Assembly (NCBI GenBank): GCA_002327525.1
Contig: DCWG01000012.1
Location: 1-31,727 of the forward strand
Source: Gammaproteobacteria bacterium UBA2168
GTDB lineage: Bacteria; Pseudomonadota; Gammaproteobacteria; Pseudomonadales; Azotimanducaceae
Direction: 5' to 3'
DNA length: 31,727 nucleotides
Shown here: one piece after another, positions 22,958 through 29,842 of the stretch
Numbering within the stretch: the stretch's first letter is position 1
Layout of the letters: each line of letters opens with the position of its first letter
Position numbers and translations under genes: made by a program
The notes under the pieces: model-generated
Databases searched by the model: none
What the model was told of the DNA's origin: nothing
What the model saw: the letters and a program-made list of their open reading frames with translations, nothing else

Positions 22958-24343
22958 ATGATGGGCATCTCAACGGGCACGTTGCTTCTCGTGGCCCTGC
23001 TTGCGGTACATGCGGTGATGGCGGGCGAACTCGTGGTAAAGGCGGGTGAGTCTATCCAGGACGCGGTCTCCGCCGCAAAGTCTGGCGACACGATTCTGAT
23101 CGAGCCAGGTACCTACAAGGAAACTGTGTATATCGACAAGAACAACATCAGTCTGCGTGGTGTGGTCGTGTCCGGAAACTGGCCAACACTTGAAGGTGAG
23201 AAAATTCGCAACGATGCGGTGCTGTACTCCGGCAGTGGCATCACGATCGAAAACCTCAAGATAGTCAACTACAAAGGCAATGGCATCATGGGGCAGGCGG
23301 GTAACAACTTCGTCATTCGCAACAATTGGATCATCGATGCCGGTGTGTACGGCATCTTCCCCGAGTTTGGCAAAAACGGTCTCATCGAACACAACGTGCT
23401 TTCGGGCATCGAAGATGCCGCGATTTATGTCGGCATGTGTGACAACGTGGACGTGCTGCACAACGAGGTGTTCGACAGTGTGGCCGGTATCGAAATCGAG
23501 AATACGCGCCATTCCATCGTGGACGGTAACTACGTCCACGACAATACCGGCGGTATTCTGGCTTTCATTACTCCAGGCCTTCCCATCAAGACCAACTACG
23601 ATGTGATCATTCGCAACAATTTCGTCGTCAACAACAATCACGAGAACTTCGCCATCCCGGGTTCCATCGTCTCCTATGTCGCGAAGGGAACCGGCATCAC
23701 CATCATGGCGGCTGACGATGTCGTGGTGGAGAACAACATCATCACGAATAACGAGTACATCGGTATCGGTATCGCCGGACTCGAGTTCATTGCCGGTGTT
23801 CGCAGCGACCCCGAATCGGAGCCCAATCCGGATCGGGTGAAGATTCTTAACAATCTCATGTGGGGAAACGGCGAAAACGCGTTGCCCGAAGTCAAGGCAG
23901 CCGTCCAGGCGATGATGCCTGGTGAGCGCTATGTCGACATCGCGGATATCAGCAAAGGCACTGGTAGCTGTATTCTGGAGAAGGATCGCTACGTGTCCGT
24001 GGGACTCGACAGGTACTCCACCTGCAAGATGACTTCGACGGCCGATACGCTCACCTATACGTTGCCCGAGCCCGTGGAAATTCGGGAGATCGCGGCGGAT
24101 GAGAAAGGCAAGGCCGCTTATTACGGGATTTGTGCCGGGTGTCATGCGTACAGCGTGAAGATGATAGGACCGCCCACCATGGCCATTCAGGCGATGTACC
24201 AGGGCAGGCCGGAAGCGCTGGCGGCATACATTGCAGCGCCTTCGAAGGTGCGTGAGGACTATCCCGAGATGCCGCCGCAGAACTACATTTCGGAAGATGT
24301 CAGGTTAGCGGTGGCCCAGTTCATGCTCCAGGTCGAAAAATAG
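22958..24343 (+). CDS. NosD-like right-handed beta-helix protein fused to a C-terminal cytochrome c domain
   Basis: A 461-residue exported protein. A signal peptide (TGTLLLVALLAVHAVMA) is followed by the PbH1/NosD start AGESIQDAVSAAKSGDTILIEPGTYKETVYI and then about a dozen beta-helix rungs to about residue 305, rich in the repeating pattern I-x-x-N-x-I and V-x-x-N (FVIRNNWIIDAGVYGI, NVDVLHNEVFDSVAGIEIENT, DVVVENNIITNNEYIGIGI). Residues about 380-461 form a small class I cytochrome c: haem motif CAGCH at 392-396, IGPP, and Y-P-E-M-P-P-Q with the likely axial Met. NosD helps load copper into nitrous-oxide reductase and is also found with carbohydrate-active proteins. The haem-bearing fusion suggests electron transfer or redox-assisted maturation of a partner. 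It follows the MauG-like gene by 43 nt. Confidence 0.92.
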   Translation: MMGISTGTLLLVALLAVHAVMAGELVVKAGESIQDAVSAAKSGDTILIEPGTYKETVYIDKNNISLRGVVVSGNWPTLEGEKIRNDAVLYSGSGITIENLKIVNYKGNGIMGQAGNNFVIRNNWIIDAGVYGIFPEFGKNGLIEHNVLSGIEDAAIYVGMCDNVDVLHNEVFDSVAGIEIENTRHSIVDGNYVHDNTGGILAFITPGLPIKTNYDVIIRNNFVVNNNHENFAIPGSIVSYVAKGTGITIMAADDVVVENNIITNNEYIGIGIAGLEFIAGVRSDPESEPNPDRVKILNNLMWGNGENALPEVKAAVQAMMPGERYVDIADISKGTGSCILEKDRYVSVGLDRYSTCKMTSTADTLTYTLPEPVEIREIAADEKGKAAYYGICAGCHAYSVKMIGPPTMAIQAMYQGRPEALAAYIAAPSKVREDYPEMPPQNYISEDVRLAVAQFMLQVEK

Positions 24344-24365
24344 CTTCGCCGGGTTAATGAATGGA

Positions 24366-24410
24366 ATATTTCGAATATATTAGATATATCGAATTAAAGG
24401 ATCGAAATAT
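24366..24410. promoter_or_regulatory. AT-rich palindromic operator/promoter-like region
   Basis: The 85-bp gap before the ATP-grasp gene is strikingly AT-rich beside its GC-rich flanks. It contains three TCGAA cores at 24371, 24389 and 24402, each flanked by AT runs. The first two form an imperfect inverted repeat (TTCGA-a-TATAT ... ATATA-TCGAA, 24370-24393), and ATATTTCGAATAT is itself nearly palindromic. This could be an operator overlapping a promoter for the gene at 24429. No regulator is encoded next to it, so the protein that binds is unknown. Confidence 0.45.
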
Positions 24411-24428
24411 AGGACATTTGGGCCATTT

Positions 24429-25733
24429 ATGAACGCGACTCTGGCTCACGCGCTCAACGATGACTGTTACTGTGTTACGCCGAGCAGGCAGTCGCTGCGC
24501 GCGCAACTCGAACATCACCTCCCGGTTCCCGGCCTGCCGGACAGACTGTTGTCGGCCGAGAGCCATCTGTTTGCAGACTCGCCAGTGTTCGTCGACCAGG
24601 ACACCGTCGATGAGATGACGCGCGTGGTGCATGCCGTCGAAGCCGTGGTACGCAATCTGGGCTTTCGCCAGTTCGTCCTGAACGAGGCGCCCGTCGTGAT
24701 GCCGAGCGAGGGAGGTGCTCGGGGTGTTTTCAGCAGTTACGACTTTCATCTGGATGCCGATGGTCCCCGGCTCATAGAAATCAATACCAATGCTGGCGGC
24801 GTGCTGCTGAACCTGTATCTTGCAGCAGCCCAACAAGCCTGCTGCGATGAGATTGCCTCGTTGTTTCCCGCTTTCAGCAGTTTCACGGAGCTCGAGAACG
24901 GCCTGGTTGCGATGTTCCAGACAGAATGGGCTATGCAGTGCACGGAACGGCCGTTGCGGAGCATCGCCATTGTCGATGAGGCGCCGGCCACACAGTACCT
25001 GTATCCTGAATTTCTGCTGTTTCAATCCATGTTTCGAAGACACGGTATCAAAGCGTTGATCGCCGACCCCGGAGAAATCTCCCGCAGCGAGGGGGCATTG
25101 TGGATCGGTACGACGAAAGTCGATCTGGTTTACAATCGCCTGACCGATTTTTACCTGCAGGCCCCGGCTTCGTCCGTGTTGCTGCGGGCCTTTCAGGAAG
25201 GCGCTGCGGTGTTCACACCTTCGCCGCGTGCGTATGCCTTGTATGCGGACAAACGCAATCTGATACTGCTGTCCGACTCGAAGCGGTTGCAGGATTTTGG
25301 TGTCGAGAATGTCCACATAGAGACGTTGACGCGCTCAGTTCCCCATACGGTGAGAGTCGAGACGGACAATGCCGATGAACTGTGGCGTCAAAGACGGCGG
25401 TTGTTTTTCAAACCCGCCATCGGATATGGAAGCCGAGGTGCCTACCGCGGCGCGAAACTTACCCGGCGCGTATGGGAAGACATCATGCAGCACGAGTACA
25501 TCGCACAATCCATGGTAGCGCCAAGTGAGCGCCAGATGATCGTCAACGGCGAAAAACGTCCTTTGAAGGCCGATGTTCGTTGTGTGACGTATGACGGGCG
25601 CATACAACAGCTGTCCGCGCGGCTGTACGAAGGTCAGGTGACCAACCTGCGTACAGAGGGGGGCGGGCTTGCCAGTGTTTTCGTGGTACCGGTCGAGCAG
25701 AGGTCCCCTTCAGGTAACCCTGATCAGGTGTAG
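24429..25733 (+). CDS. Putative circularly permuted ATP-grasp ligase, uncharacterised
   Basis: A 434-residue soluble protein I do not recognise as a named enzyme. It has ATP-grasp-like signatures in permuted order. The acidic metal-binding motif comes first (FHLDADGPRLIEINTNAGG, with E117 and N119/N121 in the E-I-N-x-N pattern). A glycine-rich lysine segment typical of the nucleotide-binding domain comes later (RRLFFKPAIGYGSRGAYRG, about residues 323-341), followed by YIAQSMVAPSERQMI and LKADVRCVTYDGRIQQLSARLYEGQVTNLRTEGGG. This arrangement resembles glutathionylspermidine-synthetase and other permuted carboxylate-amine ligases. There is no signal peptide. No strong RBS precedes the ATG. It ends inside the 3' end of the convergent TPP-enzyme gene (10-bp overlap). 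Confidence 0.78.
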   Translation: MNATLAHALNDDCYCVTPSRQSLRAQLEHHLPVPGLPDRLLSAESHLFADSPVFVDQDTVDEMTRVVHAVEAVVRNLGFRQFVLNEAPVVMPSEGGARGVFSSYDFHLDADGPRLIEINTNAGGVLLNLYLAAAQQACCDEIASLFPAFSSFTELENGLVAMFQTEWAMQCTERPLRSIAIVDEAPATQYLYPEFLLFQSMFRRHGIKALIADPGEISRSEGALWIGTTKVDLVYNRLTDFYLQAPASSVLLRAFQEGAAVFTPSPRAYALYADKRNLILLSDSKRLQDFGVENVHIETLTRSVPHTVRVETDNADELWRQRRRLFFKPAIGYGSRGAYRGAKLTRRVWEDIMQHEYIAQSMVAPSERQMIVNGEKRPLKADVRCVTYDGRIQQLSARLYEGQVTNLRTEGGGLASVFVVPVEQRSPSGNPDQV

Positions 25734-27361
25734 GTGCTGCCTTTCATTGCGGTGCCGATGTCCTGGCGTATCACCACGTTGACCAGCGCGGGTTTCCCGG
25801 AAGCGAAGGCGCGTTCCAGCGCCGGGCCGATTTCCTCTGGCCGTTCGCAGTATTCGCCGTGCCCGCCCATGGCCTCGACGATCTTGTCGTAGCGGGTGAA
25901 GTTGAGCATCGTGGCGACCACGCGGTTGGCGCCGTACACGGCGGCCTGGGGCCGAACCATCTGTCCCCAAACCCCGTCCACCCCAACGATACCCACGATG
26001 GGCAACTCGAAGCGCACGGCGGTGTCGTATTCGAAGCCGTTCAGGCCAAAGGCGCCATCTCCATAGATGATGAGTACACGCTTGTCGGGCCTCGCTATCT
26101 GGGCGGCCAGCGCGAATGGCATGCCGACGCCGAGGGTGCCGAGTGGGCCGGGGTCCATCCAGCAGTTTTCTTCAGGCACGGGTAACACCTTCGACGCCTG
26201 GGCCACGATGTCACCACCGTCGCCGATGAGAATCAGGTCCTTGTCGGCGGCAAAATCCCTGATTTCGCGACACATCCGCAGCGGATCGATGGGAACCTCG
26301 TCTGAACTCAGTTGCGCATCGAATGCCGATTCCAGTTCCGCTTCCCGCTCGATCAGTTGATCTCGCCAGGCACTGAAATCGAGATCTTCCACCTTGTTCA
26401 GCAGGCTCTCGAATGTCGCCGAGAGATTGCCCACCACAGCCGCATCGGCTGAGCGATTGGTGCCTATCAACTCGTTTTCCACGTCGAGTTGGATGATCTT
26501 GGCATCGGCCGGGATGGTACGCCCGAAACCGAGACGAAAATCCAACAGCACACCCGCACAGACGAAAACGTCGCACTGCTGAATGGCCTCCTTGCGCACG
26601 CGGTTCAGTAACTCCGGCGTACCCGGCTTCACCGTGCCTCTACCCATGCCGTTGACGAAAGTCGGAATGTGGGTGTGTTTGACGAAAGCCTGCAGTCCGG
26701 CGGAAGCGTTCGACCACTTGACGCTTGTTCCGGCCATCAGCACCGGGTGTCTGGCCTCGGCCAGTATCGCGAGCGCTGCTTCGATGTCGCTCTGCGCGGG
26801 CATCAGCACCGGAGGCTGCGGCCGCATCCTGGGGAAACGAACCGAATCGAGATCGACTTCACCGCTCAGCACGTCCATTGGTATTTCCAGGAAGGCGGGG
26901 CCCGGGTTGCCGGATACCGCGTGGCGAATACCCATTTCGATGTAATCCGGGATGCGGCGAGTGTCGTAGCAAGCATCCGCCCACTTCGTAATCGGCTTCA
27001 TGACACCCACATGATCCATTTCCTGGAGAGAACCGCGGCGTAGATTGTTGAACGGACCCTGACCCCCGATGACGAGTATCGGACTGTTTGCGCGCCACGC
27101 GTTGGCCACTCCCGTCACGCCATCCGTCACCCCCGGTCCTGCTGTCAGCACCGCGCAGCCAACTTTGCCCGGATTGAGCCTGCTCCAGGCGTCGGCAGCG
27201 TGTACGGCGGCCTGTTCGTGGCGTACGTCGACGACGCGGATGCCTTCATCCAGACAACCGTCGTAGATGGCCATGACATGACCTCCACTCAGGGTAAAGA
27301 TGCACTCCACGCCGGCCTCCTTCAGTGCCCGCGCAGCAAGCTTTCCACCGTGTACGTTCAT
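25724..27361 (-). CDS. Thiamine-pyrophosphate-dependent enzyme, acetolactate synthase-like
   Basis: A 545-residue enzyme with the three-domain TPP fold of the acetolactate synthase / oxalyl-CoA decarboxylase / 2-hydroxyacyl-CoA lyase superfamily. The N-terminal PYR domain has E49 (VRHEQAAVHAADAWSR), the cofactor-activating Glu. GPGVTDGVTGVANAW, the central domain (VLMAGTSVKWSNAS) and the C-terminal PP domain follow. The PP domain carries the Mg-TPP motif GDGAFGLNGFEYDTA and the ALS-like GPLGTLGVGMPFALAAQ. The sequence alone does not separate pyruvate, glyoxylate or acyl-CoA substrates. The usual FAD-binding ALS features and a regulatory-subunit gene are not evident, so a catabolic or C-C lyase role is plausible. 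A strong RBS (AGGGAGG) precedes the ATG. Its last 10 bp overlap the convergent ATP-grasp gene. Confidence 0.92.
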   Translation of the reverse strand: MNVHGGKLAARALKEAGVECIFTLSGGHVMAIYDGCLDEGIRVVDVRHEQAAVHAADAWSRLNPGKVGCAVLTAGPGVTDGVTGVANAWRANSPILVIGGQGPFNNLRRGSLQEMDHVGVMKPITKWADACYDTRRIPDYIEMGIRHAVSGNPGPAFLEIPMDVLSGEVDLDSVRFPRMRPQPPVLMPAQSDIEAALAILAEARHPVLMAGTSVKWSNASAGLQAFVKHTHIPTFVNGMGRGTVKPGTPELLNRVRKEAIQQCDVFVCAGVLLDFRLGFGRTIPADAKIIQLDVENELIGTNRSADAAVVGNLSATFESLLNKVEDLDFSAWRDQLIEREAELESAFDAQLSSDEVPIDPLRMCREIRDFAADKDLILIGDGGDIVAQASKVLPVPEENCWMDPGPLGTLGVGMPFALAAQIARPDKRVLIIYGDGAFGLNGFEYDTAVRFELPIVGIVGVDGVWGQMVRPQAAVYGANRVVATMLNFTRYDKIVEAMGGHGEYCERPEEIGPALERAFASGKPALVNVVIRQDIGTAMKGSTYT

Positions 27362-27545
27362 TCAGGATCCTCCCTCGTTTTATGAAACTCTGTCACGATG
27401 CTATCACGATGGTGACGATTCGCTTGCCGGGATGCTTCCCACTCGGATGGGTTGGAAAAAGGCTGGGGTGCGGGCAAGGCGGTGGAAACGGTGAACGTGC
27501 CGCCGGCTACATGGCGTGGCTGACGGCGCGCCGTTTTGTTGCGTA

Positions 27546-27862
27546 CTACTCGGTGAGACGTTCGTAGACGACGACCATCACCACCATGAGTGCGCCGGTG
27601 CCCACCGCGGTACCAACTGTTTCGAAGAAGGTCGTCAGATACATTCCGACGACCGGGATGGCGCCCGGCGCGCCAGACATGGTTGCCAAAACGATTGCGA
27701 TCAACAGATATGGTGTTCTTCGGTCTTCGGGTACTCCGACGAAGCCATGACAATTCCGAGGATGACGAGAACCAGCGCCGCGAACGCTATCTCGACAAAA
27801 ACGCCCACCATCGCAACCAGTAGAATCAGAAGGCGAACGATATTCGTCGTGTTCATATTCAT
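27546..27862 (-). pseudogene. Small membrane protein gene split by a frameshift
   Basis: The reverse strand from ATG 27862 encodes MNMNTTNIVRLLILLVAMVG and continues through two hydrophobic stretches to EYPKTEEHHIC, stopping at 27701 (53 residues). Near 27713 the alternative frame continues without interruption as PYLLIAIVLATMSGAPGAIPVVGMYLTTFFETVGTAVGTG, then ALMVVMVVVYERLTE and a TAG at 27546. Joined, the two frames make one protein of about 105 residues with three to four membrane helices. No homology is recognised. The neat hydrophobic continuation points to a single-base indel in a formerly intact gene, a sequencing error, or a programmed shift. It lies upstream of, and on the same strand as, the TPP-enzyme gene. 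Confidence 0.6.
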
Positions 27863-28034
27863 GTTTAGTAACCCCTGACGGTGTTGTTACGATCGCGCGG
27901 CCGTACGAACGATGCTCACCCTACAGTTGGGCAACAAACAGGTACACGCAGAAGTGCACTGACTGGATTGTTGTCCTTGGTATTCTCACCCTAAGAAAGC
28001 CGGCTCTTCCCTGCGGTTAGTTCTTTCAGCCCGG
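27863..28034. other. Intergenic stretch with no recognised feature
   Basis: Between the frameshifted membrane-protein gene and the kinase-like frame I see no RNA gene, repeat or convincing promoter. In the kinase frame the reading stays open back to 27963 (a TGA lies at 27960-27962), but the residues it encodes do not resemble a kinase N-lobe. The missing part of the kinase is therefore not hidden here in that frame. Confidence 0.5.
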
Positions 28035-29102
28035 GTGATCGTGCATTCGGGCTTCAAGCCGGGCAACGTCTTCGTATCTCCCTCGTATCACACGAAGATC
28101 CTGGATTTCGGCATCGCGCGTGCGGTACAGATCAATCGGGGTCATGGTGAAGACACCGTATTCGACCCTTCCAATCTGGCGGTATTCACCCCGGCATATG
28201 TGAGCCGGGAAATTCTGCATGGAGACAATCCCAAAACCCGGGACGATATCTACTGTCTCGGTATAGTCATCTATCTGATCCTCACCGGCCATCACCCCTT
28301 TGGACGCCTGTCGGCAGAGGATGCATGCTGTAAGGGCCTGTCGCCGGAAAAAACGAAACGGCTCAATGCCCGCCAGTGGCGTGGATTGAAAAAATGCCTC
28401 TCGTTCCAACGCGCGGAGCGGCCGTCGAGCGTCTCCGAGCTGAAGAGCCGGTTGTTCGAACCGGCGCCATGGCGCTCGCGAACGGTGCTGGTAGCGGGTG
28501 CGGCGTTCTTTCTGGTGCTCGCCGGCAGCATGCTGTGGACCGATCCCGAGATCAGCGAGGTCAGGGAGGAGGTCCGTCACGCCACGTTGGTCGATGCGCG
28601 GGTTGCGCGACTGACCGCACTCGTGCCGGATCCAGTGCTCGACGAGCGTTGGCAACAACTCGTTTGGGCGCAGACACAGACACTGTTGGCGTTGAGCGGA
28701 GCAACACAAACCACAGCGCGGTTGTTCAGAAGCCTGACCGCGCTCTATGCCGAGCGCATGGGTCAAAGCGAAACAGTGGATGAGGCGGCCGCGTTGTATC
28801 AAATGGGCTCTCGCTATGGCGATTTGAGCGCCCAATACGAGCGCCTGCTCGCAAGTCAACGCGCTGAAACAAGCGCACCGCTGAGCAAGCCCGACCACGT
28901 GGGCTTTGCCGTACGGTCGAGGGATCGGTTGGAAGAATTAGCGCGCAATTTCAAGGATGCGCCGGAGCGACAACTCGTCATCAAGGAAGCGTTCTCGCGC
29001 GCCGGGATGGGCGCAGATGACCAGCGTGGGCGTCGGGTGGCATGCGGAGGTACAGGATGGTTCGAGCAGCAGGGTAGACTGGAGTGTTCCTTTAACAACT
29101 AG
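28035..29102 (+). CDS. Truncated, degenerate Ser/Thr protein kinase with membrane anchor (pseudokinase or remnant)
   Basis: A 355-residue frame that begins in the middle of a Hanks-type kinase. It opens at the catalytic loop (IVHSGFKPGNVFVS), continues through ILDFGIAR, a degraded activation-segment end (TPAYVSREIL), DDIYCLGIVIYLILTGHHPF and RPSSV, then a single membrane helix (TVLVAGAAFFLVLAGSML, about residues 154-172) and a presumably periplasmic, helix-rich C-terminal region with no domain I know. The whole N-lobe (glycine loop, ATP lysine) is missing. The catalytic-loop Asp is Gly (H-S-G-F-K instead of H-R/G-D-L-K), and the P of SPE is lost. It cannot be an active kinase. The GTG start at 28035 lacks a clear RBS. 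It may be a decaying gene or a retained sensor part. Confidence 0.7.
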   Translation: MIVHSGFKPGNVFVSPSYHTKILDFGIARAVQINRGHGEDTVFDPSNLAVFTPAYVSREILHGDNPKTRDDIYCLGIVIYLILTGHHPFGRLSAEDACCKGLSPEKTKRLNARQWRGLKKCLSFQRAERPSSVSELKSRLFEPAPWRSRTVLVAGAAFFLVLAGSMLWTDPEISEVREEVRHATLVDARVARLTALVPDPVLDERWQQLVWAQTQTLLALSGATQTTARLFRSLTALYAERMGQSETVDEAAALYQMGSRYGDLSAQYERLLASQRAETSAPLSKPDHVGFAVRSRDRLEELARNFKDAPERQLVIKEAFSRAGMGADDQRGRRVACGGTGWFEQQGRLECSFNN

Positions 29103-29122
29103 GCAAACGGGAGGCATAAAGG

Positions 29123-29362
29123 ATGAAAGTGCTCGGCTGTACTGGTCTATTCGGTATTCTCGTTAAGGTTGTTCTGTTCGCCTTCGCATGTTCGGGGCTG
29201 AATGCTGCGAAGGCGGAACTCGGTGCAGAGGCGGCTTACGATCTCGAGTGGGGCAACACGTGCGAAGAGGCTGTGATGGATGACGCCATATTCATGGAAA
29301 TCTTGCCAATAACAAGTGCGGATGTAGTTATACACTTACCTGACGACCAGTGCGAACAATAG
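29123..29362 (+). CDS. Small secreted hypothetical protein
   Basis: A 79-residue protein with a convincing signal peptide (ILVKVVLFAFACSGLNAAKA, cleavage predicted after about residue 31) and a short acidic mature part of under 50 residues (LEWGNTCEEAVMDDAIFMEI) containing two cysteines (CEE and the final CEQ) that could form one disulfide. No family is recognised. GGGAGG lies upstream and AAAGG abuts the ATG at 29123. It starts 20 nt after the kinase-like gene, so it is probably on the same transcript, and may be its extracytoplasmic partner. Confidence 0.6.
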   Translation: MKVLGCTGLFGILVKVVLFAFACSGLNAAKAELGAEAAYDLEWGNTCEEAVMDDAIFMEILPITSADVVIHLPDDQCEQ

Positions 29363-29842
29363 TAAGCAACCGGTTAGACACGATGTCTTTGTAGGACAAG
29401 ATTGCTGGCCATGCGTGACAGGCCCCTCAACGAGGGTTGGGCTTGCGGCGGTAGCATTTGCCTCTTTGTGCTGTGTAGTGACAGGTCATCGGGGTGAGAT
29501 GCGGCCGATCTCCTTCTCACCTCGCCTGAATGGCAAACAGGTTTATACACATCCACGATAAGGCTGAAACTGTCGTGCGCGAACGTGACGGTGGCCAGCG
29601 ATTCGTGCTGTCAACCATTGTAACCCATTGATATACAAAGAAAAAACGTGTTTTGGATTTGTGTGTGGTAGTTGAGGCCACAGATTGAGATTTCAGCGCC
29701 ATCGAACTCATCTGAGTTATCCTCAGAGTTATCCACAGGAATGTCGTTGTTCATGACGCGATCCTGAGATCAATGGAAGACGATCAGCGGGCCAGATTTC
29801 GATCGGCCGGTGATCGCACGGATTAGCTGAAGGAGGATCGAG
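29363..29842. other. 480-bp intergenic region upstream of the glutamine-synthetase-like gene
   Basis: I see no gene here: the short open frames have no homology, signal peptide or RBS. The stretch around 29617-29690 is more AT-rich than its flanks and probably contains the promoter of the downstream gene. A structured element lies at 29711-29739 (listed separately). The very strong RBS GGAGGA at 29832-29837 belongs to the gene at 29843. Confidence 0.5.
29711..29739 (+). repeat. Inverted repeat plus tandem DnaA-box-like repeat
   Basis: TCTGAG-TTATC-CTCAGA (29711-29727) is a perfect 6-bp inverted repeat. It overlaps a 12-bp direct repeat, GAGTTATCCTCA then GAGTTATCCACA. The second copy contains TTATCCACA (29729-29737), identical to the consensus DnaA box; the first copy differs at one base. 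It could be an operator for the glutamine-synthetase-like gene or a DnaA-titrating/regulatory pair. No replication genes are nearby, so an origin is unlikely. Confidence 0.5.

Noticed and set aside
22970..24145. 391-residue reverse-strand frame opposite the beta-helix gene
   Set aside because: Its composition (His/Asp/Val-rich, no motif) is that of the antisense of a repetitive coding sequence. The forward strand has signal peptide, beta-helix repeats and a haem motif.
29374..29556. Possible small gene or transposase tail on the reverse strand
   Set aside because: A 60-residue frame with no homology I can recognise, no RBS and no flanking repeats.
29711..29739. Replication origin
   Set aside because: There are only two DnaA-box-like sites and no dnaA, dnaN, gidA, rep or partition genes nearby.
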